Origin: Gammaproteobacteria bacterium
Lineage (GTDB): Bacteria; Pseudomonadota; Gammaproteobacteria; JACKNK01
Length of the DNA stretch: 64,000 bases
NCBI GenBank assembly: GCA_024234895.1
Contig: JACKNJ010000008.1
Coordinates: forward strand, 81,758-145,757
Direction: 5' to 3'
This document shows positions 16,111 to 24,851 of the stretch, in pieces. Positions within the stretch are counted from its first letter, which is position 1. Each line of letters starts with the position of its first letter. The notes below the pieces were generated by a model, which was not told where the DNA came from, did not search any database, and saw only the letters and a list, made by a program, of their open reading frames with translations. Both the position numbers and the translations under genes were made by a program.

Positions 16111-16584
16111 TCAATTGACGTATCCCGTGAAGTTTTCGAAGACCAGATTTTCCATCCAGGCATAGGCGTCTTCCTGGCCGGGCTGGCTGAACAGGACCAT
16201 CAGCACGACCCATTTCAGATCGTCGGCGTCGACGTCCTCGTCGCTCAGCGCCATGACCCGGTCGATGACCAGTTCGCGGCTGACCGGCGACAGGATGCCG
16301 AGTTGTTCCAGATACATCAGGAAACCCCGGCACTCGACATCGAGCTTGGCCTGCTCGTCGTCGGAGTAGATGCGGATCGCGCGGCTGGACACCGCACCGG
16401 TGGCATGACCCTGGCGGTTGGCGAGGCCATCCATCCAGTCGAAAGCCTTGTGGATTTCGGTCAGCGGGAAACCCGCGTCGAGCAGGTCGATCTGCATGGA
16501 ATCACGGTCGAAGCGGACCTCGGCATCGTCTTCCAGGAAGTTCTGGAACAGATACACAAGGACATCGAGCACGTTTTCTTTCAT
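16111..16584 (-). CDS. smg: Smg family protein (DUF494)
   Basis: The 157-residue acidic protein belongs to the Smg/DUF494 family: MKENVLDVLVYLFQNFLEDD at the start, IRIYSDDEQAKLDVECRGFL near residue 70, and ISPVSRE/VIDRVMAL-type segments (LGILSPVSRELVIDRVMAL) near 95. Family members are typically encoded between dprA and topA, as here. The biochemical role is not established; the conserved linkage suggests a connection to DNA or RNA metabolism, but that is inference. It lies 33 bases downstream of dprA and is probably co-transcribed with it. Confidence 0.93.
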   Translation of the reverse strand: MKENVLDVLVYLFQNFLEDDAEVRFDRDSMQIDLLDAGFPLTEIHKAFDWMDGLANRQGHATGAVSSRAIRIYSDDEQAKLDVECRGFLMYLEQLGILSPVSRELVIDRVMALSDEDVDADDLKWVVLMVLFSQPGQEDAYAWMENLVFENFTGYVN

Positions 16585-16617
16585 GGGTCACCTAGAGCTC
16601 CGGGACGGCGTGGGCAA

Positions 16618-17721
16618 TCACCGCACCCGGCTGTAGCGACCGCCCGGAAGGGCTTCCACACGGCCTTGCAATTCGAGGAGCAGCAGCATGGAGGAAACCT
16701 CATCAGGGGTCAATTGACTGAGTTCGACGATGCCATCGACCGAAATCGGCTCGAATCCGACCGCATCGAGCAGGCGTTGATAGTCGGCATCCAGCTCGCC
16801 GCTCGCGGGTTCATCGGGCGGCCTCGCGAGGCCCTCGTCGAGCAGACCGAACATCGCGCCGAGTTCATCGGCGATATCGCTGGCGGTCTCGACCAGCTTG
16901 GCGCCCTGCTTGATCAGCGCGTTGCAGCCGCGGGCCATCGGGTTGTGGATCGAGCCGGGAATCGCGAACACCTCGCGGCCCTGCTCCATGGCCAGCCGCG
17001 CGGTGATCAGCGAGCCGCTGCGCAACGCCGCCTCGACCACCAGCGTGCCGACCGCCAGCCCGCTGATCACGCGGTTGCGACGCGGAAAATTGTTGGCCAG
17101 CACCGGCGTGCCGGTCGGGTACTCGGTGACCAGCGCGCCGCGCTCGACGATGGCCTCGGCCAGCGACCGGTTGCGCGGCGGATACAGCGAATCCGGCCCC
17201 GTGCCCATGACCGCGACGGTGACGCCCCCCGCGTCCACCGCGCCACGATGCGCGGCCGCGTCGATACCCAGCGCCAGGCCGCTGGTGATCGTCAGACCCG
17301 CACCGGCCAATGCGGCGCTGAACTCCTGGGCGGTCTGCACACCGGCCCTGGAAGCCTTGCGGCTGCCGACCATGGCCAGCTGCGGCATCGACAATGCCCC
17401 CACGTCACCGCGCACGAACAACATCGGCGGCGGATCGGGGATTTCTTTCAGCAACGCGGGGTAATCCGCATCGTCGAAGGTGAGAATCCGGCAACGCGCC
17501 TGTGCCGCCCAGGCGAGGTCGGCATCGACCCCGGCCCAATCCGGCTCGGCCAGCCCCTCGACGCTGCGCTCCTTGAGCCCGGCCGCGGTCAGTTCCGCGC
17601 GCCGCGCCGCGAGCACACCCGACGGCGAACCGAACCGTTCGCTCAGCGAGAAGAATCCGCGCGCGCCCACGCCCGGCACGCGCCACAACGCCAACCAATC
17701 CCGCAGGGCCTGCGCATCCAT
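16618..17721 (-). CDS. dprA: DNA-processing protein DprA
   Basis: The 367-residue protein is a DprA/Smf family member. DprA binds incoming single-stranded DNA during natural transformation and loads RecA. A SAM-like N-terminal region (WLALWRVPGVGARGFFSLSE) precedes the Rossmann-like DprA domain. That domain carries MVGSRKASRAGVQ near residue 116, ITSGLALGIDAAAHRGA near 150, GTGPDSLYPPRN near 182, EYPTGTPVLANNFPRRNRVI near 207 and FAIPGSIHNPMARGCNALIK near 252. A small winged-helix-like C-terminal domain follows. It alone does not prove competence, since many non-competent bacteria keep dprA. It heads the dprA-smg-topA-tsaC gene run. Confidence 0.95.
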   Translation of the reverse strand: MDAQALRDWLALWRVPGVGARGFFSLSERFGSPSGVLAARRAELTAAGLKERSVEGLAEPDWAGVDADLAWAAQARCRILTFDDADYPALLKEIPDPPPMLFVRGDVGALSMPQLAMVGSRKASRAGVQTAQEFSAALAGAGLTITSGLALGIDAAAHRGAVDAGGVTVAVMGTGPDSLYPPRNRSLAEAIVERGALVTEYPTGTPVLANNFPRRNRVISGLAVGTLVVEAALRSGSLITARLAMEQGREVFAIPGSIHNPMARGCNALIKQGAKLVETASDIADELGAMFGLLDEGLARPPDEPASGELDADYQRLLDAVGFEPISVDGIVELSQLTPDEVSSMLLLLELQGRVEALPGGRYSRVR

Positions 17722-17738
17722 TCGCCGCGTGCCGCCGC

Positions 17739-18839
17739 TCAGGGCGCCCGGATCTTGTCGCCGGTATGCACCGCCTGCTTCGCGGACATGATCAACGCAT
17801 ACGAGACCAGGTCGTAGACCCGGAAGACCATGGCCAGCGCGACGCGTTCTTCCGGCAATTCGACGGTCGTGGAGACCGCGCCGACAGTCTTGTCTTCGAA
17901 CACCTCGCCACCGATGTACACACCGACGACATCGCCACGCTCGACACCGGCCTTCCTGCCGATATCCAGCACCATGATCTGCCCCGGCCCACCCTGGAAC
18001 AGTCCGTCCATGAACGCGATCACCGATCCCCGCAGATCCGGATCCGGCGACTTCGGCGAGTAGCTCAGGAAACTGTCCTGCGGGTCCGGCGGCAACACCC
18101 GCAGGCCCTGGATGATCTGCTCGGACGCCTTGTCGATGCGCACGGTCGCCGGATCACCCCAACGCTCCACGTAACCGGTGCCGACGTGCACGATCTCGCG
18201 ACCGGCATCGATGGTTTTCGCCTTGCCATCCCCGCTATCGAGGACCGCAAGCTTGTAGGGCTGGCCGATGCGATAAATGCCGAACTCGCGGTTGTGCTGG
18301 CTCTCCAGGCCGCGCACGTAGACGCGATCGCCACGCCCGACGATCAGCCGCTCCCCGACCGGTTTGAGCACGTACGCGGCGGCGTTGTACTCCTCTTCGG
18401 ACATCACCCTCGGCAGTTCGAAAAAGCCTTCCAGCTTCGACACATCGAAGATCGGCACCGCCTCGTGCCGGGGCACCTCGCGGACCTGCGGAGACAACTT
18501 GATCACCGGCCGACCGCGCGCCATCACCTGCAGGCGGGTCTCGCCATCGACCGCAACCAGACCGATGCGGTCGCCGGGATAGATCAGATGCGGGTTCTCG
18601 ATGCCCGGGTTGGCCCGCCAGATCTCCTGCCAGCGCCACGGGTCCTTCAGGAAGCGCCCGGCGATATCCCAAAGCGTGTCACCACGCTGCACGATGTAGG
18701 TTTCCGGCGCACCGGGAGCCAGCTCGACGCGCCCGGAATTCGGACCGCCGTCCGCCAGCGCGGGGGAACCGACAAGCAGGGAAGTTGCCACAAGCAGAGC
18801 CCGGAACAGGGCTGAGAAACTCACCGGAAGCGGGCGCAT
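17739..18839 (-). CDS. Exported LysM-domain protein
   Basis: The 366-residue product begins with a signal peptide (MRPLPVSFSALFRALLVATS, cleavage probably after ALA). One LysM module follows at about residues 45-95 (TYIVQRGDTLWDIAGRFLK; NPHLIYPGDRIGLV). LysM binds peptidoglycan glycan. The rest (about 250 residues) lacks a recognisable catalytic motif. The family occurs immediately before dprA in many gammaproteobacteria, divergent from def, as here. ATG 18839 is chosen because GGAG sits nine bases upstream; an in-frame ATG at 18848 overlaps that site. The gene lies 17 bases upstream of dprA. Confidence 0.9.
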   Translation of the reverse strand: MRPLPVSFSALFRALLVATSLLVGSPALADGGPNSGRVELAPGAPETYIVQRGDTLWDIAGRFLKDPWRWQEIWRANPGIENPHLIYPGDRIGLVAVDGETRLQVMARGRPVIKLSPQVREVPRHEAVPIFDVSKLEGFFELPRVMSEEEYNAAAYVLKPVGERLIVGRGDRVYVRGLESQHNREFGIYRIGQPYKLAVLDSGDGKAKTIDAGREIVHVGTGYVERWGDPATVRIDKASEQIIQGLRVLPPDPQDSFLSYSPKSPDPDLRGSVIAFMDGLFQGGPGQIMVLDIGRKAGVERGDVVGVYIGGEVFEDKTVGAVSTTVELPEERVALAMVFRVYDLVSYALIMSAKQAVHTGDKIRAP

Positions 18840-18976
18840 CCGCGTCATCTCCGTTGGAATTAAATCGGGCCAGAAACTGGGCCGAGTATGGCACACGCAA
18901 AACGGCATCCGTTAAGATGCCCAATCCGTGCGCGGGCACCCGAATTCCCGCGCTAACCCATTGAACCGATTCGATT

Positions 18977-19513
18977 ATGGCCATCCTCGACATTCTCCAC
19001 TTTCCGGACAACCGCCTGCGCACCAGGGCCAGGCCGGTCGATCAGGTCGACGACGAGCTGCGCAAGTTGATCGACGACATGTTCGAAACCATGTACCAGG
19101 CCCCTGGCATCGGACTCGCCGCGACCCAGGTCAACGTGCACAAGCGCCTGGTGGTGATCGATGTCAGCGAGGACAAGAGCGAGCCGCGCGTCTTCATCAA
19201 CCCCGAGATCGTCGACAAGGAAGGCATCGAGGAAATGGAGGAAGGCTGCCTGTCGGTGCCGGGCGCCTACGAAAAGGTCCGCCGCGCCGATCGCGTCAAG
19301 GTCCGGGCGCTGGATCGTGACGGCAAGGAATTCAACCTGGAGGCCGACGGACTGCTGGCGGTCTGCATCCAGCACGAACTCGATCATCTGGACGGCAAGC
19401 TGTTCGTCGACCACATCTCCGAGATCAAGCGCCAGCGCATCCGCGCCAAGCTGGTCAAGGCGCAGAAGCAGCACCGGAACCCGGACGACGATCACCACTC
19501 GACGGCGATCTGA
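18977..19513 (+). CDS. def: Peptide deformylase
   Basis: The 178-residue metalloenzyme removes the N-formyl group from nascent polypeptides. All three signatures are intact: GIGLAATQVNVHKRL near residue 44, EEGCLSVPGAYEKV near 88, and the metal-binding QHELDHLDGKLFVDH near 132. The N-terminus MAILDILHFPDNRLRTRARP is typical of type I enzymes. It is divergent from the LysM gene and upstream of fmt, forming the deformylase-formyltransferase pair. A palindromic repeat separates it from fmt. Confidence 0.97.
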   Translation: MAILDILHFPDNRLRTRARPVDQVDDELRKLIDDMFETMYQAPGIGLAATQVNVHKRLVVIDVSEDKSEPRVFINPEIVDKEGIEEMEEGCLSVPGAYEKVRRADRVKVRALDRDGKEFNLEADGLLAVCIQHELDHLDGKLFVDHISEIKRQRIRAKLVKAQKQHRNPDDDHHSTAI

Positions 19514-19539
19514 ACCGTCCAGGCAGATACCACCCCCAT

Positions 19540-19624
19540 TTCGCCGCGAAGGCGCGAAGACGCAACGAATTCTCTCGAGGGGTCGTGGCAGACAACCTTC
19601 GCGCCTTGGCGTCCTGGCGGCAAA
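19540..19624. repeat. Imperfect palindrome, family C
   Basis: TTCGCCGCGAAGGCGCGAAG at 19540 is mirrored by CTTCGCGCCTTGGCGTCCTGG ending near 19618. It fills most of the def-fmt gap. A closely similar element lies at 22988-23060. Confidence 0.75.
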
Positions 19625-19652
19625 CCACCGCAACCACGTTCGACATAACTTC

Positions 19653-20576
19653 ATGCGCATCATCTACGCCGGCACGCCGGAATTCGCGGTCGCCGGGCTC
19701 GACGCCCTGCTCGCCAATGGTTACGACGTCATCGCCGTCTACACCCAGCCCGACCGCCCGGCCGGGCGTGGGCGCAAGCTGACCCCGAGCCCGGTCAAGC
19801 AGCGCGCGCTGGACGCCGGCATCGCCGTCTACCAGCCGGCCAGCCTCAAGGGTGAAGCCGAGCAGGCGGAACTCGCCGCACTCAATGCCGACCTGATGAT
19901 CGTCGCCGCCTACGGTCTGCTGCTGCCAAAGGCCGTGCTCGACGCGCCGCGTCTCGGCTGCATCAACATCCACGGCTCGCTGCTGCCGCGCTGGCGTGGC
20001 GCGGCACCGATCCAGCGCGCGATCCTGGCCGGCGATACCGAGACCGGCATCACCATCATGCAGATGGATGTCGGTCTGGATACCGGCGACATGCTGGTCA
20101 AGGCCGCGCTGCCGATCGGCCCGGAAGCCACCGCCGGCGAGATTCACGACGGACTCGCGCGACTCGGCGGCGAGGCGCTGATCGACGCCATGCAGCAGCT
20201 CGAAGCCGGCACGCTCAAGCCGGAGAAGCAGGACGACGCACTCGCCAATTACGCGAAGAAGCTCGACAAGGCGGAGGCCATGATCGACTGGTCGAAGCCC
20301 GCCATCGAGATCGACCGTCAGGTCCGTGCCTTCAACCCCTGGCCGGTCGCGCAGACGATGTGGGCGGACAAGGCCATGCGCGTCTGGCTCGCGAAGCCCG
20401 GCGCCGGCTCCGGTGATCCGGGCTGCGTGATCCATGCGGACAAAACCGGTATCGAGGTCGCGACCGGCGACGGCTCGCTGATCCTGCTCGAAGTGCAGAT
20501 GCCCGGCGGCAAGCGTCTCGCCGCCCGTGATTTCCTGAACGCGCACGACGTCACCGGCGTCTGCTTCGGCGACTGA
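19653..20576 (+). CDS. fmt: Methionyl-tRNA formyltransferase
   Basis: This 307-residue enzyme formylates initiator Met-tRNA with 10-formyl-tetrahydrofolate. The start MRIIYAGTPEFAVAGLDALL is the standard family N-terminus. PDRPAGRGRKLTPSPVKQ near residue 34 and the catalytic INIHGSLLPRWRGAAPIQRA near 106 are intact, followed by the tRNA-binding C-terminal barrel (KLDKAEAMIDW; AFNPWPVAQT). The frame is open far upstream through def in another phase, but only ATG 19653 makes sense. The stop abuts the GTG of rsmB, so the two are coupled. Confidence 0.97.
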   Translation: MRIIYAGTPEFAVAGLDALLANGYDVIAVYTQPDRPAGRGRKLTPSPVKQRALDAGIAVYQPASLKGEAEQAELAALNADLMIVAAYGLLLPKAVLDAPRLGCINIHGSLLPRWRGAAPIQRAILAGDTETGITIMQMDVGLDTGDMLVKAALPIGPEATAGEIHDGLARLGGEALIDAMQQLEAGTLKPEKQDDALANYAKKLDKAEAMIDWSKPAIEIDRQVRAFNPWPVAQTMWADKAMRVWLAKPGAGSGDPGCVIHADKTGIEVATGDGSLILLEVQMPGGKRLAARDFLNAHDVTGVCFGD

Positions 20577-21902
20577 GTGGCCAGGCCCAAAGTCCGCGGC
20601 GCCCGCGCGTTGGCGGCGATGGTGGTCGCGGACATCCTGCGCGGTCGGTCCTCGCTGTCGGCGCTGCTGCCGCCCGCCCTTGCCCGTCTCGGCGACGCAC
20701 GCGATCGCGGCCTCCTGCAGGAACTTGCCTACGGGACCTTGCGCCATCAGCCGCGGCTCGCCTTCCTCGCCCGCCAGTTGCTGCAAAAGCCACTCAAGGA
20801 ACGCGACCAGGATATCCAGGCGCTGATCCTGCTCGGCCTCTATCAACTTCGCGAGATGCGCGTTCCGGAACACGCCGCGCTGTCCGCGACCGCCGACGCG
20901 GCCCGCGAATTCGGCAAGGAGTGGGCCGTCAGCCTGATCAACGCGGTGCTGCGCAATTACCAGCGCGGCGCGGATGCGCTCAACGCGAAGGCCGCCGACG
21001 ACCAGGCCGCGCAGCTCGGCCACCCGGTCTGGCTATTGAAACGTCTGCGCGAGGACTGGCCGGAGCATTGGCGCGGCATCGTCGCGCACGGCAATCAATC
21101 GCCGCCGTTGACGTTGCGCGTGAACCTCCGCCGTGGCGATGTGGCGAGCTACCACGCGCGGCTCGCCAAAGCCGATATTGAATCCAGCCTCAATCCGCAC
21201 GCAGCGGCCGCATTGACCCTGGACCGCGCCGTCGACGTCGATCTGCTGCCCGGATTCCGCGAAGGCGACGCATCGGTGCAGGATGCCGCCGCGCAGCTTG
21301 TGCCGGGGCTGATGAACCTCGAACCGGGCCAGCGCGTGCTCGATGCCTGCGCCGCGCCCGGCGGCAAGACCGGCCATCTGCTCGAAGCCGCGGACGTCGA
21401 CCTGCTCGCGCTGGACATCGACGCGCAGCGCACCGAACGAATCCGCGAAAATCTCGACCGCCTCCGCCTGCATGCGGACATCCGCGTCGGCGATGCCGCG
21501 GCGCCGGATACGTGGTGGGACGGCAAACCCTTCGACCGCATCCTGCTCGACGCGCCCTGCTCCGGCAGCGGCGTGATCCGCAGGCATCCCGACATCAAGG
21601 TGTTGCGCCGCGCCGCCGACATCCCCTCCCTCGCCGAACGCCAGGGCCGCCTGCTCAACGCCTTGTGGCCGACCCTCGCCCCGGGCGGCGAACTGCTCTA
21701 CGTGACCTGCTCCGTGCTCAACGCGGAGAACAGCGCCGTCACCGAAGCCTTCCTCGCGCACCACGACGATGCCGAAGCGCGGCCGATCGACGCCGAATGG
21801 GGCCACGCCCAGCCCGTTGGCCGCCAGACCCTGCCCGGCGAACACGGCGACGACTGGGGCATGGACGGCTTCTACTTCGCCCGCCTGCGCAAACGCGCCT
21901 GA
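20577..21902 (+). CDS. rsmB: 16S rRNA m5C967 methyltransferase RsmB
   Basis: The 441-residue protein has an N-terminal NusB-like RNA-binding domain (about residues 1-140, ALAAMVVADILRGRSSL; QALILLGLYQLREMR) and a C-terminal SAM-dependent RNA methyltransferase domain. Motif I is VLDACAAPGGKTGHLLEA near 257. The catalytic Cys regions are ILLDAPCSGSGVIRRHPD near 325 and LLYVTCSVLNAENS near 375. The start is GTG, directly after the fmt stop. It methylates C967 of 16S rRNA. def-fmt-rsmB is the usual cluster; trkA, often next, is absent here. Confidence 0.96.
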   Translation: MARPKVRGARALAAMVVADILRGRSSLSALLPPALARLGDARDRGLLQELAYGTLRHQPRLAFLARQLLQKPLKERDQDIQALILLGLYQLREMRVPEHAALSATADAAREFGKEWAVSLINAVLRNYQRGADALNAKAADDQAAQLGHPVWLLKRLREDWPEHWRGIVAHGNQSPPLTLRVNLRRGDVASYHARLAKADIESSLNPHAAAALTLDRAVDVDLLPGFREGDASVQDAAAQLVPGLMNLEPGQRVLDACAAPGGKTGHLLEAADVDLLALDIDAQRTERIRENLDRLRLHADIRVGDAAAPDTWWDGKPFDRILLDAPCSGSGVIRRHPDIKVLRRAADIPSLAERQGRLLNALWPTLAPGGELLYVTCSVLNAENSAVTEAFLAHHDDAEARPIDAEWGHAQPVGRQTLPGEHGDDWGMDGFYFARLRKRA

Positions 21903-21923
21903 CAGCAACCCTCACCGCCCGGC

Positions 21924-22008
21924 CAAACAACCGTAGGAACGGCTTCAGCCGCGATCAGCCTTCGATCGGAGCTGATCGCGGCTGAAGCCGCTCCTACGGT
22001 TTGGTCGA
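21924..22008. repeat. Palindromic repeat, family B, full copy
   Basis: CGTAGGAACGGCTTCAGCCG (from 21932) and CGGCTGAAGCCGCTCCTACG (to 21998) are near-perfect complements around a short loop. Outer flanks CCAAAC and GTTTGG extend the pairing. It lies between rsmB and argB and matches the 4891-5180 and 25438-25521 copies. Confidence 0.88.
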
Positions 22009-22079
22009 ACCACCGTCTGTCGGGAGCGGCACGCTGCCCCGTACAATCGCGTTTTTCCCGTTTGATTTGGATTCACCGC

Positions 22080-22973
22080 ATGAGCCTCGACCATTCCTCC
22101 GCCCACAACATCGCCAACGTCCTGATCGAGGCGATGCCCTACATCCAGCGTTACGTCGGCAAGACCCTCGTCATCAAGTACGGCGGCAACGCGATGACCG
22201 ACCCGGCCCTGCAGGCCGGTTTCGCCCGCGACGTGGTGATGATGAAGCTGATCGGCATCAACCCGGTGGTGGTGCACGGCGGCGGCCCGCAGATCGGCAA
22301 CCTGCTCAAGCGCATCGGCAAGGAAAGCGTGTTCATCGGTGGCATGCGGGTGACCGACGCCGAGACCATGGATGTGGTCGAGATGGTGCTTGGCGGTCTG
22401 GTCAACAAGCAGATCGTCAACCTGATCAATCAGCACGGCGGCCGTGCGGTCGGCCTGACCGGCAAGGACGGCGACCTGATCCGCGCCCGCAAGCTGTCGA
22501 TGACCCACACCCCGGATGGCGCGGAATCGCCGCAGGAGGTCGATCTGGGCCACGTCGGCGAGGTCGAGTCCATCGACGCCTCGGTGGTCGAGATGCTCGA
22601 CCAGTCCGGCTTCATCCCGGTGGTGGCGCCGGTCGGCGTCGGCAAGAACGGCCACTCCTACAACATCAACGCGGACCTGGTCGCCGGCAAGCTGGCCGAA
22701 GTACTCCAGGCCGAGAAGCTGATCCTGCTGACCAACACCGCCGGCCTGCTCGACAAGGAGGGCAAGCTGCTCACCGGCCTGACCGCCAAGCAGGTCGACA
22801 GCCTGATCGCCGACGGCACCATCTCCGGCGGCATGCTGCCGAAGATCGGCTGCGCGATGGACGCGATCAAGGCCGGGGTGCGCACCGTGCACATCATCGA
22901 CGGTCGGGTCGAACACGCGGTGCTGCTGGAACTGTTCACCGACGAAGGCGTGGGCACCCTGATCAAACGCTGA
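22080..22973 (+). CDS. argB: Acetylglutamate kinase
   Basis: The 297-residue amino-acid kinase family protein phosphorylates N-acetylglutamate, the second step of arginine synthesis. The nucleotide-binding VIKYGGNAMTDP lies near residue 30 and the substrate loop VVVHGGGPQIGNLLKRIG near 62. GLTGKDGDLIRARKL is near 128, INADLVAGKLAEVLQAEKLI near 197 and GGMLPKIGCAMDAIKAGV near 250. ATG 22080 gives the usual N-terminus; a longer in-frame version from 22062 is unlikely. A TACAAT box at 22041-22046 could be the -10 element, with no convincing -35. Confidence 0.96.
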   Translation: MSLDHSSAHNIANVLIEAMPYIQRYVGKTLVIKYGGNAMTDPALQAGFARDVVMMKLIGINPVVVHGGGPQIGNLLKRIGKESVFIGGMRVTDAETMDVVEMVLGGLVNKQIVNLINQHGGRAVGLTGKDGDLIRARKLSMTHTPDGAESPQEVDLGHVGEVESIDASVVEMLDQSGFIPVVAPVGVGKNGHSYNINADLVAGKLAEVLQAEKLILLTNTAGLLDKEGKLLTGLTAKQVDSLIADGTISGGMLPKIGCAMDAIKAGVRTVHIIDGRVEHAVLLELFTDEGVGTLIKR

Positions 22974-22987
22974 GTTCATTCCGCGTT

Positions 22988-23060
22988 TCGCCGCAAAGAC
23001 GCGAAGGCGCAAAGAATCTCGATCAACATGACCCTTTGCGTCTTTGCGTCTTTGCGGCAG
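22988..23060. repeat. Imperfect palindrome, family C, second copy
   Basis: TTCGCCGCAAAGACGCGAAG (from 22988) is mirrored by CTTTGCGTCTTTGCGTCTTT and GCGGCA near 23060. It resembles 19540-19624 in sequence and in placement between two housekeeping genes. Confidence 0.8.
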
Positions 23061-23092
23061 GTGCGGTTTCCCGACCGCCGCCATTGATTCCG

Positions 23093-23848
23093 ATGGGTTT
23101 CGCCGACCAGCTCCTGCTGTTCGTGATCTCGCTGATCGCGAACGTGTTCTCGGCGTTCTCGGGCGGCGGCGCCGGCCTGATCCAGCTGCCGGCGCTGATC
23201 TTTCTCGGCCTGCCCTTCGGGGTGGCGCTGGCCACGCACAAGGTCGCCAGCGTGGCGCTCGGGGTCGGCGCGACCCTGCGGCATCTGCGCGAGGATGCGC
23301 TCGAACGCCGCTTCATGCTGTTCATCCTCGCCACCGGCGTGCCCGGCGTGGTGCTCGGTGCCAGCATCATCCTGTCGGTGCCCGATCGCGACGCGGAAAT
23401 CGCGCTCGGTCTGCTGACCATCGGGCTCGGCGTCTATTCCCTGTTCAAACCGCGGCTCGGGCAGGAATTCAACCCGCGTCATCGCGATCCGGCGGGTTAT
23501 CTGCTGGGCGGTCTGGGCCTGTTCGTGATCGGCGCGATCAACGGCTCGCTGACTTCGGGAACCGGCCTGTTCGTGACCCTGTGGCTGATCGGCTGGTTCG
23601 GGCTCGATTACCGCCGCGCGGTGACCTACGTACTGATCCTGGTCGGCATGTTCTGGAACGGGGCCGGCGCGCTGACGCTCGGCCTGCTCGGCGAGATTCA
23701 CTGGGCCTGGTTGCCGGCCCTGCTGGCCGGGTCGCTGCTGGGCGGTTACCTGGGGGCGCACCTGGCCATCAAGAAAGGCAACCGCTGGATCAAGCGCGGT
23801 TTCGAGGTCGTCACGCTGGCGATCGGGATCAAGCTGATCCTCGGCTGA
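23093..23848 (+). CDS. TauE/SafE-family permease
   Basis: The 251-residue integral membrane protein has about seven or eight hydrophobic segments and the glycine-rich N-terminal motif of the family (NVFSAFSGGGAGLIQLPALI). An internal GAINGSLTSGTGLFVTLWLI near residue 147 mirrors it, and GGYLGAHLAIKKGNRWIKRG lies near the C-terminus. TauE/SafE proteins are proposed exporters of sulfite, sulfoacetate or other organic anions; the substrate cannot be read from the sequence. ATG 23093 follows the family C repeat, with no strong ribosome binding site. It converges with the 23859 gene ten bases away. Confidence 0.9.
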   Translation: MGFADQLLLFVISLIANVFSAFSGGGAGLIQLPALIFLGLPFGVALATHKVASVALGVGATLRHLREDALERRFMLFILATGVPGVVLGASIILSVPDRDAEIALGLLTIGLGVYSLFKPRLGQEFNPRHRDPAGYLLGGLGLFVIGAINGSLTSGTGLFVTLWLIGWFGLDYRRAVTYVLILVGMFWNGAGALTLGLLGEIHWAWLPALLAGSLLGGYLGAHLAIKKGNRWIKRGFEVVTLAIGIKLILG

Positions 23849-23858
23849 GAACGTCCGC

Positions 23859-24332
23859 TCAGTGGCGATGCGCGCTCGGCGGCGGCGTGTCCATCGGCGC
23901 GTCCTCGATACCGATGCCGCGACGCACGCGTTTCCCCAGCAGCACGCAGGCCTTCTCGAAAGCCTTGGCGGATTCGTCGCCGCACCAGTCCCAATCCGCG
24001 TAGCTGCCCTCCAGGGCGAGCTGCCAGTGTCCGACGACATAGGTGTTGCCGAGCTTCAGTTCGACGCTCCAGTCGTGCCAGTTCTGACCATCGTCGGTCT
24101 CGAATTCCTGCTCGACCAGCCGGCAGACGTTGCCGCTGGCGTCCTCGGTGGTCAGCTCGAACACCACCAGCGAGGGGTCGATGCACGACTCCCAGCCGGT
24201 GTGCACCTGGCGGGCGTTCGCGAACAGCGCGTGGATGATGCCGTTCGCGGTCAGGCTCAGATTGATCGGCAGATCCCAGTCGGGCTCGAACTCGTCGCCC
24301 TGAAACTCGTTGCCAAAGCTCTCATCAGTCAC
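23859..24332 (-). CDS. Hypothetical acidic protein
   Basis: I do not recognise this family. The product is 157 residues from a GTG start that has an excellent AAGGAG seven bases upstream. That site lies at the end of the preceding lipoprotein gene, so the two are probably translated from one mRNA. There is no signal peptide or membrane segment. It is Trp- and acid-rich in the middle (DDGQNWHDWSVELKLGNTY; SYADWDWCGDESAKAFEKA) and ends with a basic then Pro/His-rich tail. It may be a cytoplasmic beta-rich protein. Function is unknown. Confidence 0.75.
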   Translation of the reverse strand: MTDESFGNEFQGDEFEPDWDLPINLSLTANGIIHALFANARQVHTGWESCIDPSLVVFELTTEDASGNVCRLVEQEFETDDGQNWHDWSVELKLGNTYVVGHWQLALEGSYADWDWCGDESAKAFEKACVLLGKRVRRGIGIEDAPMDTPPPSAHRH

Positions 24333-24336
24333 GCTG

Positions 24337-24636
24337 TCACTCCTTCTTCGCGGTCGCCTCGTGGATCGCCTCGCGCGCCTGATCGAGCAGTTCCGCGCCC
24401 TTTTCGGTGGCGCCGTCAGCCAGATCGGCCGCGCCCTCACGCACCTTGCGCATCGCCTCCTTCACGGCCGGCGGCGTCTCCTTGGGGATGTCGGCGGTAA
24501 AGATGTTCTGGTCCGGCTCGGGGAACGCAGCCTCGGCCTGCGCGCGGCTCTCGGGGGTCGGTTCGCTGCACCCGGAAATCAGGAATGCTGCGGTCAGCAG
24601 GGCAATGGCGGGGCGACGGCGGGTGATCTGGAACAT
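24337..24636 (-). CDS. Small lipoprotein
   Basis: The 99-residue product starts with a basic n-region and hydrophobic core (RRRPAIALLTAAFLI) ending in a lipobox SGC with Cys near residue 23. The mature part is short, acidic, then helical with Ala/Glu/Lys repeats (GAELLDQAREAIHEATAKKE) that suggest a coiled coil. It should be an outer- or inner-membrane lipoprotein. CAGGAG lies seven bases before the ATG. It is followed by the 23859 gene in what looks like a two-gene unit. No specific function can be assigned. Confidence 0.82.
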   Translation of the reverse strand: MFQITRRRPAIALLTAAFLISGCSEPTPESRAQAEAAFPEPDQNIFTADIPKETPPAVKEAMRKVREGAADLADGATEKGAELLDQAREAIHEATAKKE

Positions 24637-24851
24637 GGCTGTACTCCTGAAGAGGATGTGGCAGTTCTAAAACGTTTGCGGCGCGGGCGCACGCGCTTTT
24701 TTTCCACCGGAGATAAACCCGTGATGGATCAACGGTTTGATTGACAGTCCCGCAGGGCGATCCAGACTGATGATTACCTGGCCCCTGCGCGTTCGCGCAC
24801 CGAGCGAGGCTCCACCAGCGATGGCAATCACCCGATCCAAGGAGCACCGCC

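Noticed and set aside
24741..24775. A perfect TTGACA upstream of the DUF1269-like gene
   Set aside because: No -10 box is found at 16-19 bases, so a promoter is not claimed as a feature.
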